NCBI RefSeq assembly: GCF_004104055.1
Contig: NZ_QOVJ01000008.1
Location: 62,001-126,000, forward strand
Source of the DNA: Leeuwenhoekiella aestuarii
GTDB taxonomy: Bacteria; Bacteroidota; Bacteroidia; Flavobacteriales; Flavobacteriaceae
DNA length: 64,000 bases
Direction: 5' to 3'
Part shown: piece by piece, positions 43,999-52,450 of the stretch
How the letters are laid out: every line of letters starts with the position of its first letter
How positions within the stretch are numbered: the stretch's first letter is position 1
Position numbers and translations under genes: made by a program
Notes under the pieces: generated by a model
Databases searched by the model: none
What the model was told of the DNA's origin: nothing
Seen by the model: only the letters and a program-made list of their open reading frames with translations

Positions 43999-44209
43999 GA
44001 GTTACGCAACAATCAAGATTTAAACACGCTAAGGTTTACCTAAACCACCTCAGAGCATGTTCACGAGACAGGCGGTAGAAACAATTCTTCAATTTCGAGG
44101 CATCCCGATAACTAGCTGGACGGTGCATGAAACCCTTTGGCACTACCGGTAAAAATCAAAAGCTGCTTTTCTTAACAGCTAGCGCATTTGTCCCCAGGCA
44201 GTGACTACC

Positions 44210-44830
44210 CTAGGCTTTTATAGAACATCCTATGGTCTTAGTGATTGCAGGCTCTACCGCTTCAGCATTCAGTAACGCCTCTACTGCTTGTTCTACAAAG
44301 CGTTTGGTAACGGTTAATGCATCTCGTACGCTATTGTCAATCGCGCCGATATACCTCACCACCAACTCATTTTCCTCTTTATTTAATAGATAAATATGTG
44401 GGGTCTTCGTCGCTCCGAATTGGGAATACACCGTATGGCTCTCGTCATATAGATACGGAAACGTATATCCTTGCGCAGCTGCGCGTGCCTGCATCGCTTC
44501 AAAATCTTCGCCTGCTTTCAATTCCGGGCTATTCGGATTGATTGCAAGTACAGGAAAACCTTTTGACTTATACTTTTGATCTAAAGCCAAAATACGGGCT
44601 TCGTTAGCCAAAGCAAACGGACACGTGTTACACGTAAACACAACGATAATTCCTTTCGCATCAGGAAAATCGGATAAAGAAACCTGTTTGCCCGAAACGT
44701 CTTGTAGTTTAAAATCTGAAACGGCGTCACCTAAATCATAGCCATTGGCAAAATCACCAAAGCCGGCAAAAGCAAATGCTGATACCACCAGTAATGAGGT
44801 CAGTCCGATTAATAGTTTAAGTGTTTTCAT
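44210..44830 (-). CDS. Exported thioredoxin-fold (AhpC/TSA-like) protein
   Basis: A 206-aa protein with signal peptide (residues 1-22, AFAFAG). The thioredoxin fold has a CNTCP motif in VVFTCNTCPFALANEA, and later ATKTPHIYLL with the cis-Pro. This CxxC (Asn-Thr) arrangement is found in the peroxiredoxin-like redoxins often annotated as thioredoxin family protein in Bacteroidota. It is encoded 10 bp after the TlpA-like lipoprotein, so both act in periplasmic thiol chemistry or peroxide removal. Confidence 0.85.
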   Translation of the reverse strand: MKTLKLLIGLTSLLVVSAFAFAGFGDFANGYDLGDAVSDFKLQDVSGKQVSLSDFPDAKGIIVVFTCNTCPFALANEARILALDQKYKSKGFPVLAINPNSPELKAGEDFEAMQARAAAQGYTFPYLYDESHTVYSQFGATKTPHIYLLNKEENELVVRYIGAIDNSVRDALTVTKRFVEQAVEALLNAEAVEPAITKTIGCSIKA

Positions 44831-44840
44831 CTGAAGAAGT

Positions 44841-45374
44841 TTAAAAATTGTCTTTTACAGCTAAAACGGCAGCCTCTAATGTTGCATAATCAAAAGAGCG
44901 CTCGTAAAACTTATAAGAATCCTCACTGATAATCACAGTTGCAGGTAGTGCACCGCTCCAACTAGGAGAAACCTTTGGGATCCATTCATTGGTATACGGA
45001 TCGTCTAAAAAAACCACAGGCATCTTCAAATCTTGGTTTTTTATAAAGGGAATTAATTTACGTTCAACTTGATCTGGAAAATCAAGACTCACCAAAATCA
45101 CTTCGACCTTTTTGGTTTTATAGTCTGCATAAAGCGCTTCAAAAGCAGGCAACTCTCTTATACACGGCTCGCACCAGGTTGCCCAAAAATTCACAACGCG
45201 TACGGTGCCTGACTCTTCAACCTCAAGAAGCTGCTGAAAATGATCAAAATCATAAACAGCTAATTTATAGCCTTCCTGATCGACTATTTTTAAAGGTTCA
45301 ACTACAGATCCTGTTGACGATTTGCAACCCAGGCTCAGTATTCCAACCATAAAAACGAGTAATCCTTTATTCAA
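44841..45374 (-). CDS. TlpA-like thiol-disulfide lipoprotein
   Basis: A 177-aa lipoprotein with lipobox LSLGC (Cys17). The thioredoxin fold has WATWCEPCIRELP with the CEPC active site, and a TlpA-type insert (VILVSLDFPDQV). The Trp-Cys-x-Pro-Cys motif suggests a reductant for cytochrome c maturation or other periplasmic disulfides. First gene of the two-gene redoxin operon. Confidence 0.88.
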   Translation of the reverse strand: MNKGLLVFMVGILSLGCKSSTGSVVEPLKIVDQEGYKLAVYDFDHFQQLLEVEESGTVRVVNFWATWCEPCIRELPAFEALYADYKTKKVEVILVSLDFPDQVERKLIPFIKNQDLKMPVVFLDDPYTNEWIPKVSPSWSGALPATVIISEDSYKFYERSFDYATLEAAVLAVKDNF

Positions 45375-45543
45375 ATTGGGTGATTTTTGAAATCCTTTGT
45401 AAAACTAGCCAATTAGATAGTGTTTGTCCGGAATTTAAGATTTGTATAACAACTACAAGGATATAGCAACCCGTTATTAGATTAAATATTCTAAAAATCA
45501 GTTAAAACGAAAAGAAGTATAGCAGGAATATCTAAAACAATTA

Positions 45544-45575
45544 TATATTTGTACATACAAATGTTGTAACAACAT
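45544..45575 (+). promoter_or_regulatory. marR-type promoter overlapped by two palindromic operators
   Basis: TATATTTG (45544-45551) is a perfect -7 element. It overlaps the palindrome ATTTGTA-CA-TACAAAT (45547-45562), and a second palindrome, ATGTTGT-A-ACAACAT (45561-45575), abuts it. The marR-type start codon is at 45581. The first site's core TTGTACATACAA occurs again before the YceI-family gene. Autorepression by occlusion is the simple model. Confidence 0.75.
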
Positions 45576-45580
45576 ATGCA

Positions 45581-46039
45581 ATGAAAATTGAAGAAGCTTT
45601 AAAAATCAATAGCGGTTTAGATTTGTCTTCTAAAACCTTGATTAATATTCAATACACGTCAAGGTTACTCGAAGAGAAATTTGCAGCCTTACTTAAAGAA
45701 CACGGCTTAAGCACCCCGCAGTTCAATGTATTACGCATTCTCAGGGGGCAGAAAGGTAAGCCTGCCAGTTTAGCGTGTATTCAGGAACGTATGGTAGACC
45801 GAAGCAGCAATACGACTCGATTAGTCGATAAGCTCATTGCCAAAGGAATGGTTGAAAGACGTATTTGTCCTGCAAATCGAAGAAAGGTAGAAATTGAAAT
45901 CACAAAACCAGGCCACGATCTTCTGAAAGAGCTTGATCCGCTTACCAAAAAAACAAATGCTGAAAATGCATCCAACTTAACCGAAAATGAGCTTTTAACT
46001 TTAAATGATCTATTAGATAAATTAAGAAATGATGAGTAA
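45581..46039 (+). CDS. MarR-family transcriptional regulator
   Basis: A 152-aa dimeric winged-helix protein. Recognition region GLSTPQFNVLRILRGQKG, then MVDRSSNTTRLVDKLIAKG, and wing VERRICPANRRKVEIEITKPG. Its promoter holds two palindromes, and it overlaps the nitroreductase gene by 11 bp, so they form one operon. An identical 12-bp operator core stands before the YceI-family gene. The regulator likely derepresses the group on binding a small aromatic or oxidant ligand. C95 or nearby (RRICPAN) might sense oxidation. Confidence 0.92.
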   Translation: MKIEEALKINSGLDLSSKTLINIQYTSRLLEEKFAALLKEHGLSTPQFNVLRILRGQKGKPASLACIQERMVDRSSNTTRLVDKLIAKGMVERRICPANRRKVEIEITKPGHDLLKELDPLTKKTNAENASNLTENELLTLNDLLDKLRNDE

Positions 46040-46664
46040 CTATATTGAAAATTTAAACTGGCGGTATGCCACAAAAAAATTTGATGCTTCTAAGAAAGTA
46101 TCTGCTGAAGACCTACAAACGCTGAAAGACGCAGTGCAACTGTCTGCTTCTTCTTATGGACTACAACCCTATAAAATTGTTGTAGTAGAAGAGGAGACTG
46201 TAAAAGAACAATTAAAAGAAGCCGGGTACAATCAATCTCAATTTACAGATGCTTCTGCGATTTTTGTTTTTGCACATCAGACAGATTTTGGTGAAGAGTT
46301 GGTAGACTCTTACATCAACCATGCAGCACGCATCCAACAAGTAGAAGCAGGTTCCTTAGAACAATATGCTGACTTGATGAAAAACGCACTGCTCAACCTA
46401 CCACAAGAGGCAAAAGCCGGCTGGACATCAAGACAAGCGTATATCGCATTGGGTAATTTATTAAGTGCCGCCGCAGCTCACAAAATAGATACCTGCCCTA
46501 TGGAAGGTTTTGACGCGGACGCTTTTGACCGCATTTTAGGCCTTAAAGATCAAAACTTGCACGCCGTAGTTGTTGCCGCTGTTGGATACCGTAGCGCCGA
46601 TGATAAAATGCAACATGCCAAAAAAGTAAGAAGACCTCAGGAAGAGCTCTTCATCACTATTTAA
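46029..46664 (+). CDS. Nitroreductase-family NAD(P)H-dependent flavoenzyme
   Basis: A 211-aa FMN enzyme of the NfsB type. RYATKKFDASKKV, LSASSYGLQPYKIVVVE, FAHQTDF, AYIALGNLLSAAAAHKIDTCPMEGF and VVVAAVGYRSADD are conserved. It reduces nitroaromatics, quinones or similar electrophiles using FMN. It starts inside the marR-type gene (ATG at 46029 or 46032). Control by that regulator is strongly suggested by the overlap. Confidence 0.92.
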   Translation: MMSNYIENLNWRYATKKFDASKKVSAEDLQTLKDAVQLSASSYGLQPYKIVVVEEETVKEQLKEAGYNQSQFTDASAIFVFAHQTDFGEELVDSYINHAARIQQVEAGSLEQYADLMKNALLNLPQEAKAGWTSRQAYIALGNLLSAAAAHKIDTCPMEGFDADAFDRILGLKDQNLHAVVVAAVGYRSADDKMQHAKKVRRPQEELFITI

Positions 46665-46680
46665 AAAATTTTATTAACAC

Positions 46681-46692
46681 TTGTACATACAA
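46681..46692. promoter_or_regulatory. Second copy of the MarR-type operator core
   Basis: TTGTACATACAA, identical to the core at 45549-45560, lies 18 bp before the YceI-family start codon. This places the YceI-family gene in the same regulon despite the 45-bp gap after the nitroreductase gene. Confidence 0.7.
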
Positions 46693-46709
46693 TTTTAATC
46701 CCTACAACT

Positions 46710-47366
46710 ATGAAAATTCAGAATCCTTTCAACAACCTTGATCAAGGTTTAGAAAAACTAAACTCGGCTTCAACAAAAGCCTTCAACTTCTTAAACCGCG
46801 ATAATCGCGTTAAATCAATATTAATTTTAGCAGTAGGCGTTGCCGCTGCATCATTTACAACAAAAACTATTATGGAAAAAGTAAGCGTAAAAAGCAGTTC
46901 GATCACTTGGTTAGGTAAAAAAGTTACCGGAAAACACATGGGAACCATCGACCTTAAAGAAGGTTATTTTGAAATGGATGGCGAGAACATTACAGGCGGC
47001 GAATTTGTTATAGACATGAACAGCATTGTTTGTACTGACCTTGAAGGAGACAGCAAAGGCCAGTTAGAAGGTCACCTAAAAAGTGATGACTTCTTTGGAG
47101 TAGAAAACTTTCCTACAGCAAAATTAGTGATCACAAAAGCTGTAAAAGAAGGCAATTCTTATGCAGTAAGCGGTGATCTAACAATTAAAGAAACTACAGA
47201 GCCTGTTACTTTTGAATTAGAAAAAGCGGGTGATACCTTCACGACCACTTTAACTATAGACCGAAGTAAATACAATGTGCGTTACGGTTCAGGAAGTTTC
47301 TTTGATAATTTAGGTGATAAAACCATTTACGATGATTTCACCTTAGATATCAACTTATCTATTTAA
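46710..47366 (+). CDS. YceI-family lipocalin-like protein
   Basis: A 218-aa protein. The C-terminal ~165 residues form the YceI beta-barrel (SSITWLGKKVTGKHMGTIDLKEG, GGEFVIDMNSI, HLKSDDFFGVENFPTAKLVI, VSGDLTIKETTEPV, YNVRYGSGSFFD). A helix at about 32-52 (ILILAVGVAAASFTTK) acts as signal anchor after an unusual 30-residue charged head. YceI proteins bind polyisoprenoid or other amphiphiles in the periplasm. The MarR-nitroreductase-YceI set is a familiar stress-type regulon in Bacteroidota. Confidence 0.9.
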   Translation: MKIQNPFNNLDQGLEKLNSASTKAFNFLNRDNRVKSILILAVGVAAASFTTKTIMEKVSVKSSSITWLGKKVTGKHMGTIDLKEGYFEMDGENITGGEFVIDMNSIVCTDLEGDSKGQLEGHLKSDDFFGVENFPTAKLVITKAVKEGNSYAVSGDLTIKETTEPVTFELEKAGDTFTTTLTIDRSKYNVRYGSGSFFDNLGDKTIYDDFTLDINLSI

Positions 47367-47393
47367 TATTTTTTGAACTAATTGAAATTTTTG

Positions 47394-47424
47394 TTTGCCG
47401 CTTCAGCATCAATTTTTATCTTTG
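47394..47424 (+). promoter_or_regulatory. trp operon promoter
   Basis: TTTG (47394-47397) and TATCTTTG (47417-47424), 19 bp apart, match the Bacteroidota sigma-A consensus exactly. Transcription should begin near 47431, about 30 bp before the preferred leader-peptide start codon. Confidence 0.8.
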
Positions 47425-47460
47425 ATGCTCAATATGAAAAACAAAAAAAACAGCCTTGGC

Positions 47461-47571
47461 ATGAAAACCAAGTTTACACATAATCCAATAATTGGAATTT
47501 CGGGCAAAGCCTCGAAAAATCAAAGTCTCGATTATCGAGTAAATACTTGGTGGTGGATCTCGCAACAGTAA
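47461..47571 (+). CDS. trpL: trp leader peptide with three consecutive Trp codons
   Basis: A 36-codon frame from ATG 47461 (an in-frame ATG at 47434 would add nine codons but nearly coincides with the predicted transcription start). Codons 30-32 are TGG TGG TGG (47548-47556), followed by ISQQ and a stop at 47569. Tryptophan is otherwise absent. This is the hallmark of ribosome-mediated attenuation, with the attenuator and trpE just downstream. Much of the peptide (about 47500-47543) is encoded by a copy of a dispersed repeat, so its sequence before the Trp run is probably unconstrained. Confidence 0.85.
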   Translation: MKTKFTHNPIIGISGKASKNQSLDYRVNTWWWISQQ

Positions 47572-47572
47572 C

Positions 47573-47640
47573 GTCGTGAAGCAACCTTGTATTTAAATTT
47601 CAAATAAAAAAAAGGCCTGTCTCACGACAGGCCTTTTTTG
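47573..47640 (+). terminator. trp attenuator (terminator and antiterminator arms)
   Basis: Terminator: AAGGCCTGTC (47612-47621) pairs with GACAGGCCTT (47626-47635), loop TCAC, then T-run to 47639. Antiterminator: GTCGTGAAGCA (47573-47583) pairs with TGTCTCACGAC (47618-47628) with one mismatch, breaking the top of the terminator. The upstream arm begins two bases after the leader stop codon. A ribosome that finishes the leader therefore masks it (terminator forms), while one stalled at the Trp codons leaves it free (read-through). Confidence 0.85.
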
Positions 47641-47663
47641 TTTTACCAGCATATCAACCCAAG

Positions 47664-49061
47664 ATGAAGTACATTTTAAAAACACACAGCAAAAAGATTC
47701 TGGCCGATACGATAACTCCCGTTTCGGTCTATTTGCGCCTGAGAGATAAATTTCCCAATAGTTTACTTCTGGAGAGTAGTGATTATCGAGCTAATGACAA
47801 CACCTTCAGTTATATTTGCTGTAATCCTATCGCCTCTATTTCCATTAAAAATGAGGAAATAAAAGAAGCGTTTCCTGATGGAACTTTGCAGGTTACTCCA
47901 ATAGAATCAGACACTGATGTTGTGGGCATTATTGAAGGTTTTGCTAAAAAATTTGAAACGGACACCAACGAGAAAAAGTTCATACAAAATGGTCTTTTTG
48001 GCTATATGAGTTATGATGGTGTTCGGTATTTTGAAGATATTGAGATCACTAAAAAAGAAGGCGCTCTTGATATTCCCGATATGTATTACGCAGTGTATCA
48101 AAACATCATTGCGATCAATCACTTCAACAACGAAGCGCATATTTTTTCACATACCTACGAGAGCGAAAATAATCTGGATCAGATTGCACAATTATTAAGG
48201 GTAAAGAGTTTTGCTGAATACAACTTCAAGTTAGAAGGGGAGCAAAAATCGGTGATTACAGACGAGCAGTTTATTGCTTTGGTCGACACCTGCAAAAAGC
48301 ACTGTCAGCGAGGGGATGTTTTTCAAATTGTACCTTCTAAACGCTTTTCACAGGGTTTCAGCGGTGATGAATTTAACGTATACCGAAGCCTGCGTAGTGT
48401 AAACCCCTCTCCGTATCTGTTCTATTTTGACTACGGAAATTTCAAAATCTTTGGCAGTTCGCCTGAAGCGCAACTAATTGTTCAGGATGGCAAAGCCGAA
48501 ATTCATCCCATCGCGGGCACCTTTAAACGTACCGGTAATGATGAGAAAGATGCTGCTTTAGCTAAAAAATTATCAGAAGATGCAAAAGAGAACAGCGAGC
48601 ATGTGATGCTGGTTGATCTGGCACGCAACGACCTCAGCCGTAATGGAAGCAATGTAAAAGTAGAAACCTACCGCGAGGTACAATACTTCTCCCATGTGAT
48701 TCACCTGGTTAGTAAAGTAACCGGGACCAAACACCCGGAAACTTCTACGATGCGGGTGGTTGCAGACACCTTCCCGGCAGGAACACTAAGCGGAGCTCCC
48801 AAGCATAATGCGATGAAATTGCTAGAGAAATACGAACCGATAAATAGAGATTTCTACGGTGGCGCCATAGGTTTTATGGACTTTAACGGAAACTTCAATC
48901 ACGCCATAATCATTCGTTCTTTTTTAAGCAAAAACCATCAATTGCATTATCAGGCAGGTGCTGGTATTGTAAGCGACAGTGTCCCTTCAAAAGAACTCGA
49001 AGAAGTATATAACAAATTAGGAGCGCTTACTAAAGCACTTAAACTGGCTGAAGAAATATAA
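47664..49061 (+). CDS. trpE: Anthranilate synthase component I
   Basis: A 465-aa chorismate-using enzyme. The feedback Trp-binding motif LLESS (residues about 31-36) is present, so it should be inhibited by tryptophan. Catalytic motifs HPIAGTFKRTG, AKENSEHVMLVDLARNDLSR, TFPAGTLSGAPKHNAM, YGGAIGFMDF and AGAGIVSDSVP match TrpE. It partners with the TrpG protein encoded one base downstream. It is the first structural gene after the attenuator. Confidence 0.96.
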   Translation: MKYILKTHSKKILADTITPVSVYLRLRDKFPNSLLLESSDYRANDNTFSYICCNPIASISIKNEEIKEAFPDGTLQVTPIESDTDVVGIIEGFAKKFETDTNEKKFIQNGLFGYMSYDGVRYFEDIEITKKEGALDIPDMYYAVYQNIIAINHFNNEAHIFSHTYESENNLDQIAQLLRVKSFAEYNFKLEGEQKSVITDEQFIALVDTCKKHCQRGDVFQIVPSKRFSQGFSGDEFNVYRSLRSVNPSPYLFYFDYGNFKIFGSSPEAQLIVQDGKAEIHPIAGTFKRTGNDEKDAALAKKLSEDAKENSEHVMLVDLARNDLSRNGSNVKVETYREVQYFSHVIHLVSKVTGTKHPETSTMRVVADTFPAGTLSGAPKHNAMKLLEKYEPINRDFYGGAIGFMDFNGNFNHAIIIRSFLSKNHQLHYQAGAGIVSDSVPSKELEEVYNKLGALTKALKLAEEI

Positions 49062-49062
49062 A

Positions 49063-49635
49063 ATGAAAATACAAGTTTTAGTAATCGACAATTACGACAG
49101 TTTTGTGTACAATCTGGTTCACTATTTAGAAGATCTGGACTGCCAGGTAACTGTAAAACGTAACGACCAACTCCAACTGGAAGAAGTCGCTGCATATGAT
49201 AAAATCTTATTATCTCCGGGACCGGGAATACCGGATGAAGCCGGACTTTTAAAAGACATCATCAAAACCTACGCGGCTACCAAAAGTATGTTTGGGGTCT
49301 GTCTGGGCCAGCAAGCTATCGGCGAAGTTTTTGGTGGAACACTTATTAATCTCGATCAGGTTTTTCATGGAGTGGCCACCTCGGCTAAGCAATTGGTTAC
49401 AGACGAACCTTTATTTAAAGATATTCCTGAGGAGTTTGAAATAGGCCGGTATCACTCTTGGGTGGTTGCCCCTGAAAATTTCCCAAAAGATCTCGAGATT
49501 ACTGCTGTAGATGTTAACGGTCAAATCATGTCATTACGGCATAGAGAATACGATGTGCGCGGCGTACAGTTTCATCCCGAGTCGGTTTTAACTCCGGAAG
49601 GAAAGAAAATGATCAAAAATTGGGTAACGAGCTAA
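49063..49635 (+). CDS. trpG: Anthranilate synthase component II (glutamine amidotransferase)
   Basis: A 190-aa class I glutamine amidotransferase with catalytic triad Cys80 (GVCLGQQAIGE), His171 and Glu173 (VQFHPES), and oxyanion motif LLSPGPGIP. It supplies ammonia to TrpE. In many bacteria it doubles for p-aminobenzoate synthesis. It is a single-domain protein, not fused to TrpD. Confidence 0.96.
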   Translation: MKIQVLVIDNYDSFVYNLVHYLEDLDCQVTVKRNDQLQLEEVAAYDKILLSPGPGIPDEAGLLKDIIKTYAATKSMFGVCLGQQAIGEVFGGTLINLDQVFHGVATSAKQLVTDEPLFKDIPEEFEIGRYHSWVVAPENFPKDLEITAVDVNGQIMSLRHREYDVRGVQFHPESVLTPEGKKMIKNWVTS

Positions 49636-49645
49636 TCGTTTTTCC

Positions 49646-49778
49646 ATTTCCGTAAAGGCGGAAATCTCAATCGAAAAAATTTTACATTTCCGCGAAGGCA
49701 GAAATCTCTTAAAACAGAACTACAAACATTAAAAAAGCGCTCTCCCTTGTGGAGAGATGCCCGGAGGGCAGAGAGGGA
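49646..49778. repeat. Palindromic repeats between trpG and trpD
   Basis: ATTTCCGTAAAGGCGGAAAT (49646-49665), ATTTCCGCGAAGGCAGAAAT (49686-49705), then a different repeat around 49739-49778 (CTCTCCCTTGTGGAGAG, then GCCCGGAGGGC). The last ends just before the trpD start codon and could fold over its initiation region. Confidence 0.8.
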
Positions 49779-49779
49779 C

Positions 49780-50775
49780 ATGAAAATACTATTAAACAGA
49801 CTGATCAATCACGAGCAACTCAACAAATCAGAGGCACGTGACGTGCTGGTCAACATATCAGAAGGAAAGTACAACACCAGCCAGATCGCTGCATTCATAA
49901 CGGTCTATATGATGCGTAGCATTACTGTCGAGGAGTTGGCAGGTTTTAGGGATGCGTTGCAGGATCTGTGTATCGCTGTGCCTTTTAAAGGCTATAATGC
50001 GATCGACTTGTGTGGTACCGGTGGGGATGGTAAAGACACATTCAACATTTCTACCTTATCTTCTTTTGTTGCTGCGGGTGCAGGAATAAATGTCACTAAA
50101 CACGGCAATTACGGCGTATCTTCTGTGAGCGGAAGTAGTAATGTGATGGAGCATCTGGGCATCAAGTTCAGCAATGATAAAGACTTTTTAAAACGTTGTC
50201 TGGATGAAGCGGGCATTTGTGTACTACATGCCCCCCTATTTCACCCGGCAATGAAAAATGTGGGCCCCATCCGTCGGGAACTGGGCGTAAAAACCTTTTT
50301 CAATATGCTCGGCCCTATGGTTAATCCTGCTTTTCCGGAGAATCAATTGGTAGGTGTTTTCAATCTGGAATTAGCAAGACTGTACGGTTATTTATATCAA
50401 AAGACCGATAAAAACTTTACGATTCTACACAGTATTGATGGTTATGATGAAATTTCATTGACCGGAAATACCAAAGCGATCCGAAACAACAGCGAGCGCA
50501 TGCTGAGTGCAGAAGACTTTGGGGTTTCAACTATTAAACAAGAAGACATCTATGGTGGTAATAGTGTTGAATCTTCAGCGGAAATCTTCAAAAAGGTAAT
50601 AAGCGGTAAAGGCACTGAAGCGCAAAACAATGTGGTTGCCGCAAATGCAGGTATGGCAATTGCCACAGTAAAAAACCTGGAACCTAAAGCAGGTTTTGAT
50701 CTGGCTAAAGAGTCGTTGCTTAGTGGTAAAGGATTAGAAAAACTGAATAAATTAATAGAACTCAGCAGCAAGTAA
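49780..50775 (+). CDS. trpD: Anthranilate phosphoribosyltransferase
   Basis: A 331-aa enzyme. The PRPP-binding GTGGDGKDTFNIST lies at residues 79-92, followed by KHGNYGVSSVSGS and the anthranilate-site NVGPIRRELGVKTFFNMLGPMVNP. The ATG at 49780 is chosen because a longer TTG-initiated frame reads through the intergenic repeat. It is one base from trpC. Confidence 0.96.
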   Translation: MKILLNRLINHEQLNKSEARDVLVNISEGKYNTSQIAAFITVYMMRSITVEELAGFRDALQDLCIAVPFKGYNAIDLCGTGGDGKDTFNISTLSSFVAAGAGINVTKHGNYGVSSVSGSSNVMEHLGIKFSNDKDFLKRCLDEAGICVLHAPLFHPAMKNVGPIRRELGVKTFFNMLGPMVNPAFPENQLVGVFNLELARLYGYLYQKTDKNFTILHSIDGYDEISLTGNTKAIRNNSERMLSAEDFGVSTIKQEDIYGGNSVESSAEIFKKVISGKGTEAQNNVVAANAGMAIATVKNLEPKAGFDLAKESLLSGKGLEKLNKLIELSSK

Positions 50776-50776
50776 A

Positions 50777-51559
50777 ATGAACATTTTAGATAAAATAGTT
50801 GCAGATAAATTTAAGGAGGTTGCCTTACGCAAACAGCTTATTCCGGCTAGTCAACTGGAGCAATCGGTTCTTTTTGACCGGAAATCTCCATCATTGGCTA
50901 CCGCTTTAAGTACGAGTAATTCTGGGATTATCGCAGAACACAAACGCCGCTCTCCAAGCAAGCAGGTTATCAATCATACCCTCAATGTTCAGGATGTAGC
51001 AACCGGGTATGAAAATGCAGGTGTTTGTGGAATGAGCGTGCTTACAGACGGAAAATATTTTGGTGGCTCCCTAGATGATTTGCTTTTAGCCCGCGCAGTA
51101 AGCAAGTTTCCGCTTTTGCGCAAAGAATTTATTATTGATGAGTATCAGATCTTAGAAGCGAAAGCCTATGGTGCTGATGTGATCTTACTGATCGCTGCGG
51201 TTCTTACGCGTGAAGAGATTAAAAACTTTTCTGAATTTGCGAAGTCTTTAGGACTAGATGTTCTTTTAGAAGTCCACAACCTGGAGGAGTTAGAAAAGTC
51301 AATTATGCCTTCATTAGATATGTTGGGCGTCAACAACCGCAACCTTAAAACTTTTGAGGTGAGTTTAGAGACCAGTAAAACCTTGTCAACTAAAATTCCC
51401 GATGATTTTGTGAAAGTTTCCGAAAGCGGCATCAGCTCGATCGATGCTATTAAAGAATTGCAACCTTATGGGTACAAAGGGTTTTTGATAGGCGAAAACT
51501 TTATGAAAACAGACAACCCGGGCGCAAGTGCAACCGAGTTCATTAAACAACTCAAGTAA
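50777..51559 (+). CDS. trpC: Indole-3-glycerol phosphate synthase
   Basis: A 260-aa TIM-barrel enzyme. IIAEHKRRSPSK supplies the catalytic Glu and Lys. SVLTDGKYFGGSLDDLL, LRKEFIIDEYQI, LGVNNRNLKTFEV and VSESGISS are conserved. Separate from TrpF, unlike the fused enterobacterial form. Confidence 0.96.
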   Translation: MNILDKIVADKFKEVALRKQLIPASQLEQSVLFDRKSPSLATALSTSNSGIIAEHKRRSPSKQVINHTLNVQDVATGYENAGVCGMSVLTDGKYFGGSLDDLLLARAVSKFPLLRKEFIIDEYQILEAKAYGADVILLIAAVLTREEIKNFSEFAKSLGLDVLLEVHNLEELEKSIMPSLDMLGVNNRNLKTFEVSLETSKTLSTKIPDDFVKVSESGISSIDAIKELQPYGYKGFLIGENFMKTDNPGASATEFIKQLK

Positions 51560-51562
51560 ATG

Positions 51563-51617
51563 CTCCCCTCCTTATGAAAGGAGGGAAACGTTTCAGCTTC
51601 GCTGAAACAGGGGTGGT
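51563..51617. repeat. Two adjacent hairpins between trpC and trpF
   Basis: CCCTCCTT-ATGA-AAGGAGGG (51566-51585) and GTTTCAGC-TTC-GCTGAAAC (51590-51608), both perfect 8-bp stems, followed by AGGGGTGGTTAT. This is the type of composite repeat found between many Bacteroidota genes. It could stabilise the upstream mRNA end. Confidence 0.75.
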
Positions 51618-51644
51618 TATACTCCCTCAGATAAGAATTATAAA

Positions 51645-52364
51645 ATGAAAGATCAGGACACAACTAAAGATCAACCTTCAGCTACTTTAAAGCCTGCCGC
51701 GCTGCAGCTTAAAATTTGCGGAATGAAATACAATACTGCTGAAGTTGCACAGCTTCAACCGGATTATTTGGGGTTTATTTTTTATGAAAAGAGTCCGCGT
51801 AATTACGACCTTTCTGAGATTCCTTCACTCACGCTCGGAATTAAAAAAGTGGGTGTGTTTGTAAATGCTGACCTGAATTTTGTTTTAGAAAAAATCGATC
51901 AATTCAATTTTGATGTTATTCAGCTCCACGGGAACGAGTCTCCTGAATATTGTGAGGAACTGAATCACAAATTAGACAAAAAATTAATTGATAAAAAGTA
52001 TGGATCTAGAATTGATATCTGGAAAGTCTTCAGCATCAAAGACACCTTTGATTTTTCAATCTTAGAGGACTATGAGGATGTGGTTGACAAATTTTTATTT
52101 GACACAAAAGGCAAAGAAAAAGGTGGTAACGGCTATACCTTTGACTGGAGCGTTTTAAATGATTACAAGGCTCAGAAACCGTTCATCCTAAGTGGCGGAA
52201 TTGGTTTGGAAGAATTAGCTGCTGTGCAAGAATTACAAAAAACGGATTTACCACTGTATGCTATTGATGTAAATAGCAAATTTGAAGACCGACCTGGATT
52301 GAAGAATATCGAAAATCTAAATAAATTGGTGGGTTCTTTTGAACCTATTAAAAGAGCAGAATAA
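51645..52364 (+). CDS. trpF: Phosphoribosylanthranilate isomerase
   Basis: A 239-aa TIM-barrel enzyme. The catalytic Cys is in LKICGMK and the Asp in LFDTKGKEKGG. FIFYEKSPRNYD, VGVFVNAD, IQLHGNE, FILSGGIG and AIDVNSKFEDRPG match. It has an N-terminal extension of about 20 hydrophilic residues and an insertion near 110-125, making it longer than the usual ~205. The true start might lie further in, but no later Met precedes the catalytic motif. Confidence 0.94.
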   Translation: MKDQDTTKDQPSATLKPAALQLKICGMKYNTAEVAQLQPDYLGFIFYEKSPRNYDLSEIPSLTLGIKKVGVFVNADLNFVLEKIDQFNFDVIQLHGNESPEYCEELNHKLDKKLIDKKYGSRIDIWKVFSIKDTFDFSILEDYEDVVDKFLFDTKGKEKGGNGYTFDWSVLNDYKAQKPFILSGGIGLEELAAVQELQKTDLPLYAIDVNSKFEDRPGLKNIENLNKLVGSFEPIKRAE

Positions 52365-52450
52365 AAAATAGAAATAGCAATAAAAGATTTCAGCTACGAG
52401 TTTATCCTAAGCGATAGTCGAAGGGCGGAAATGAAAATATAGAATAAAAA

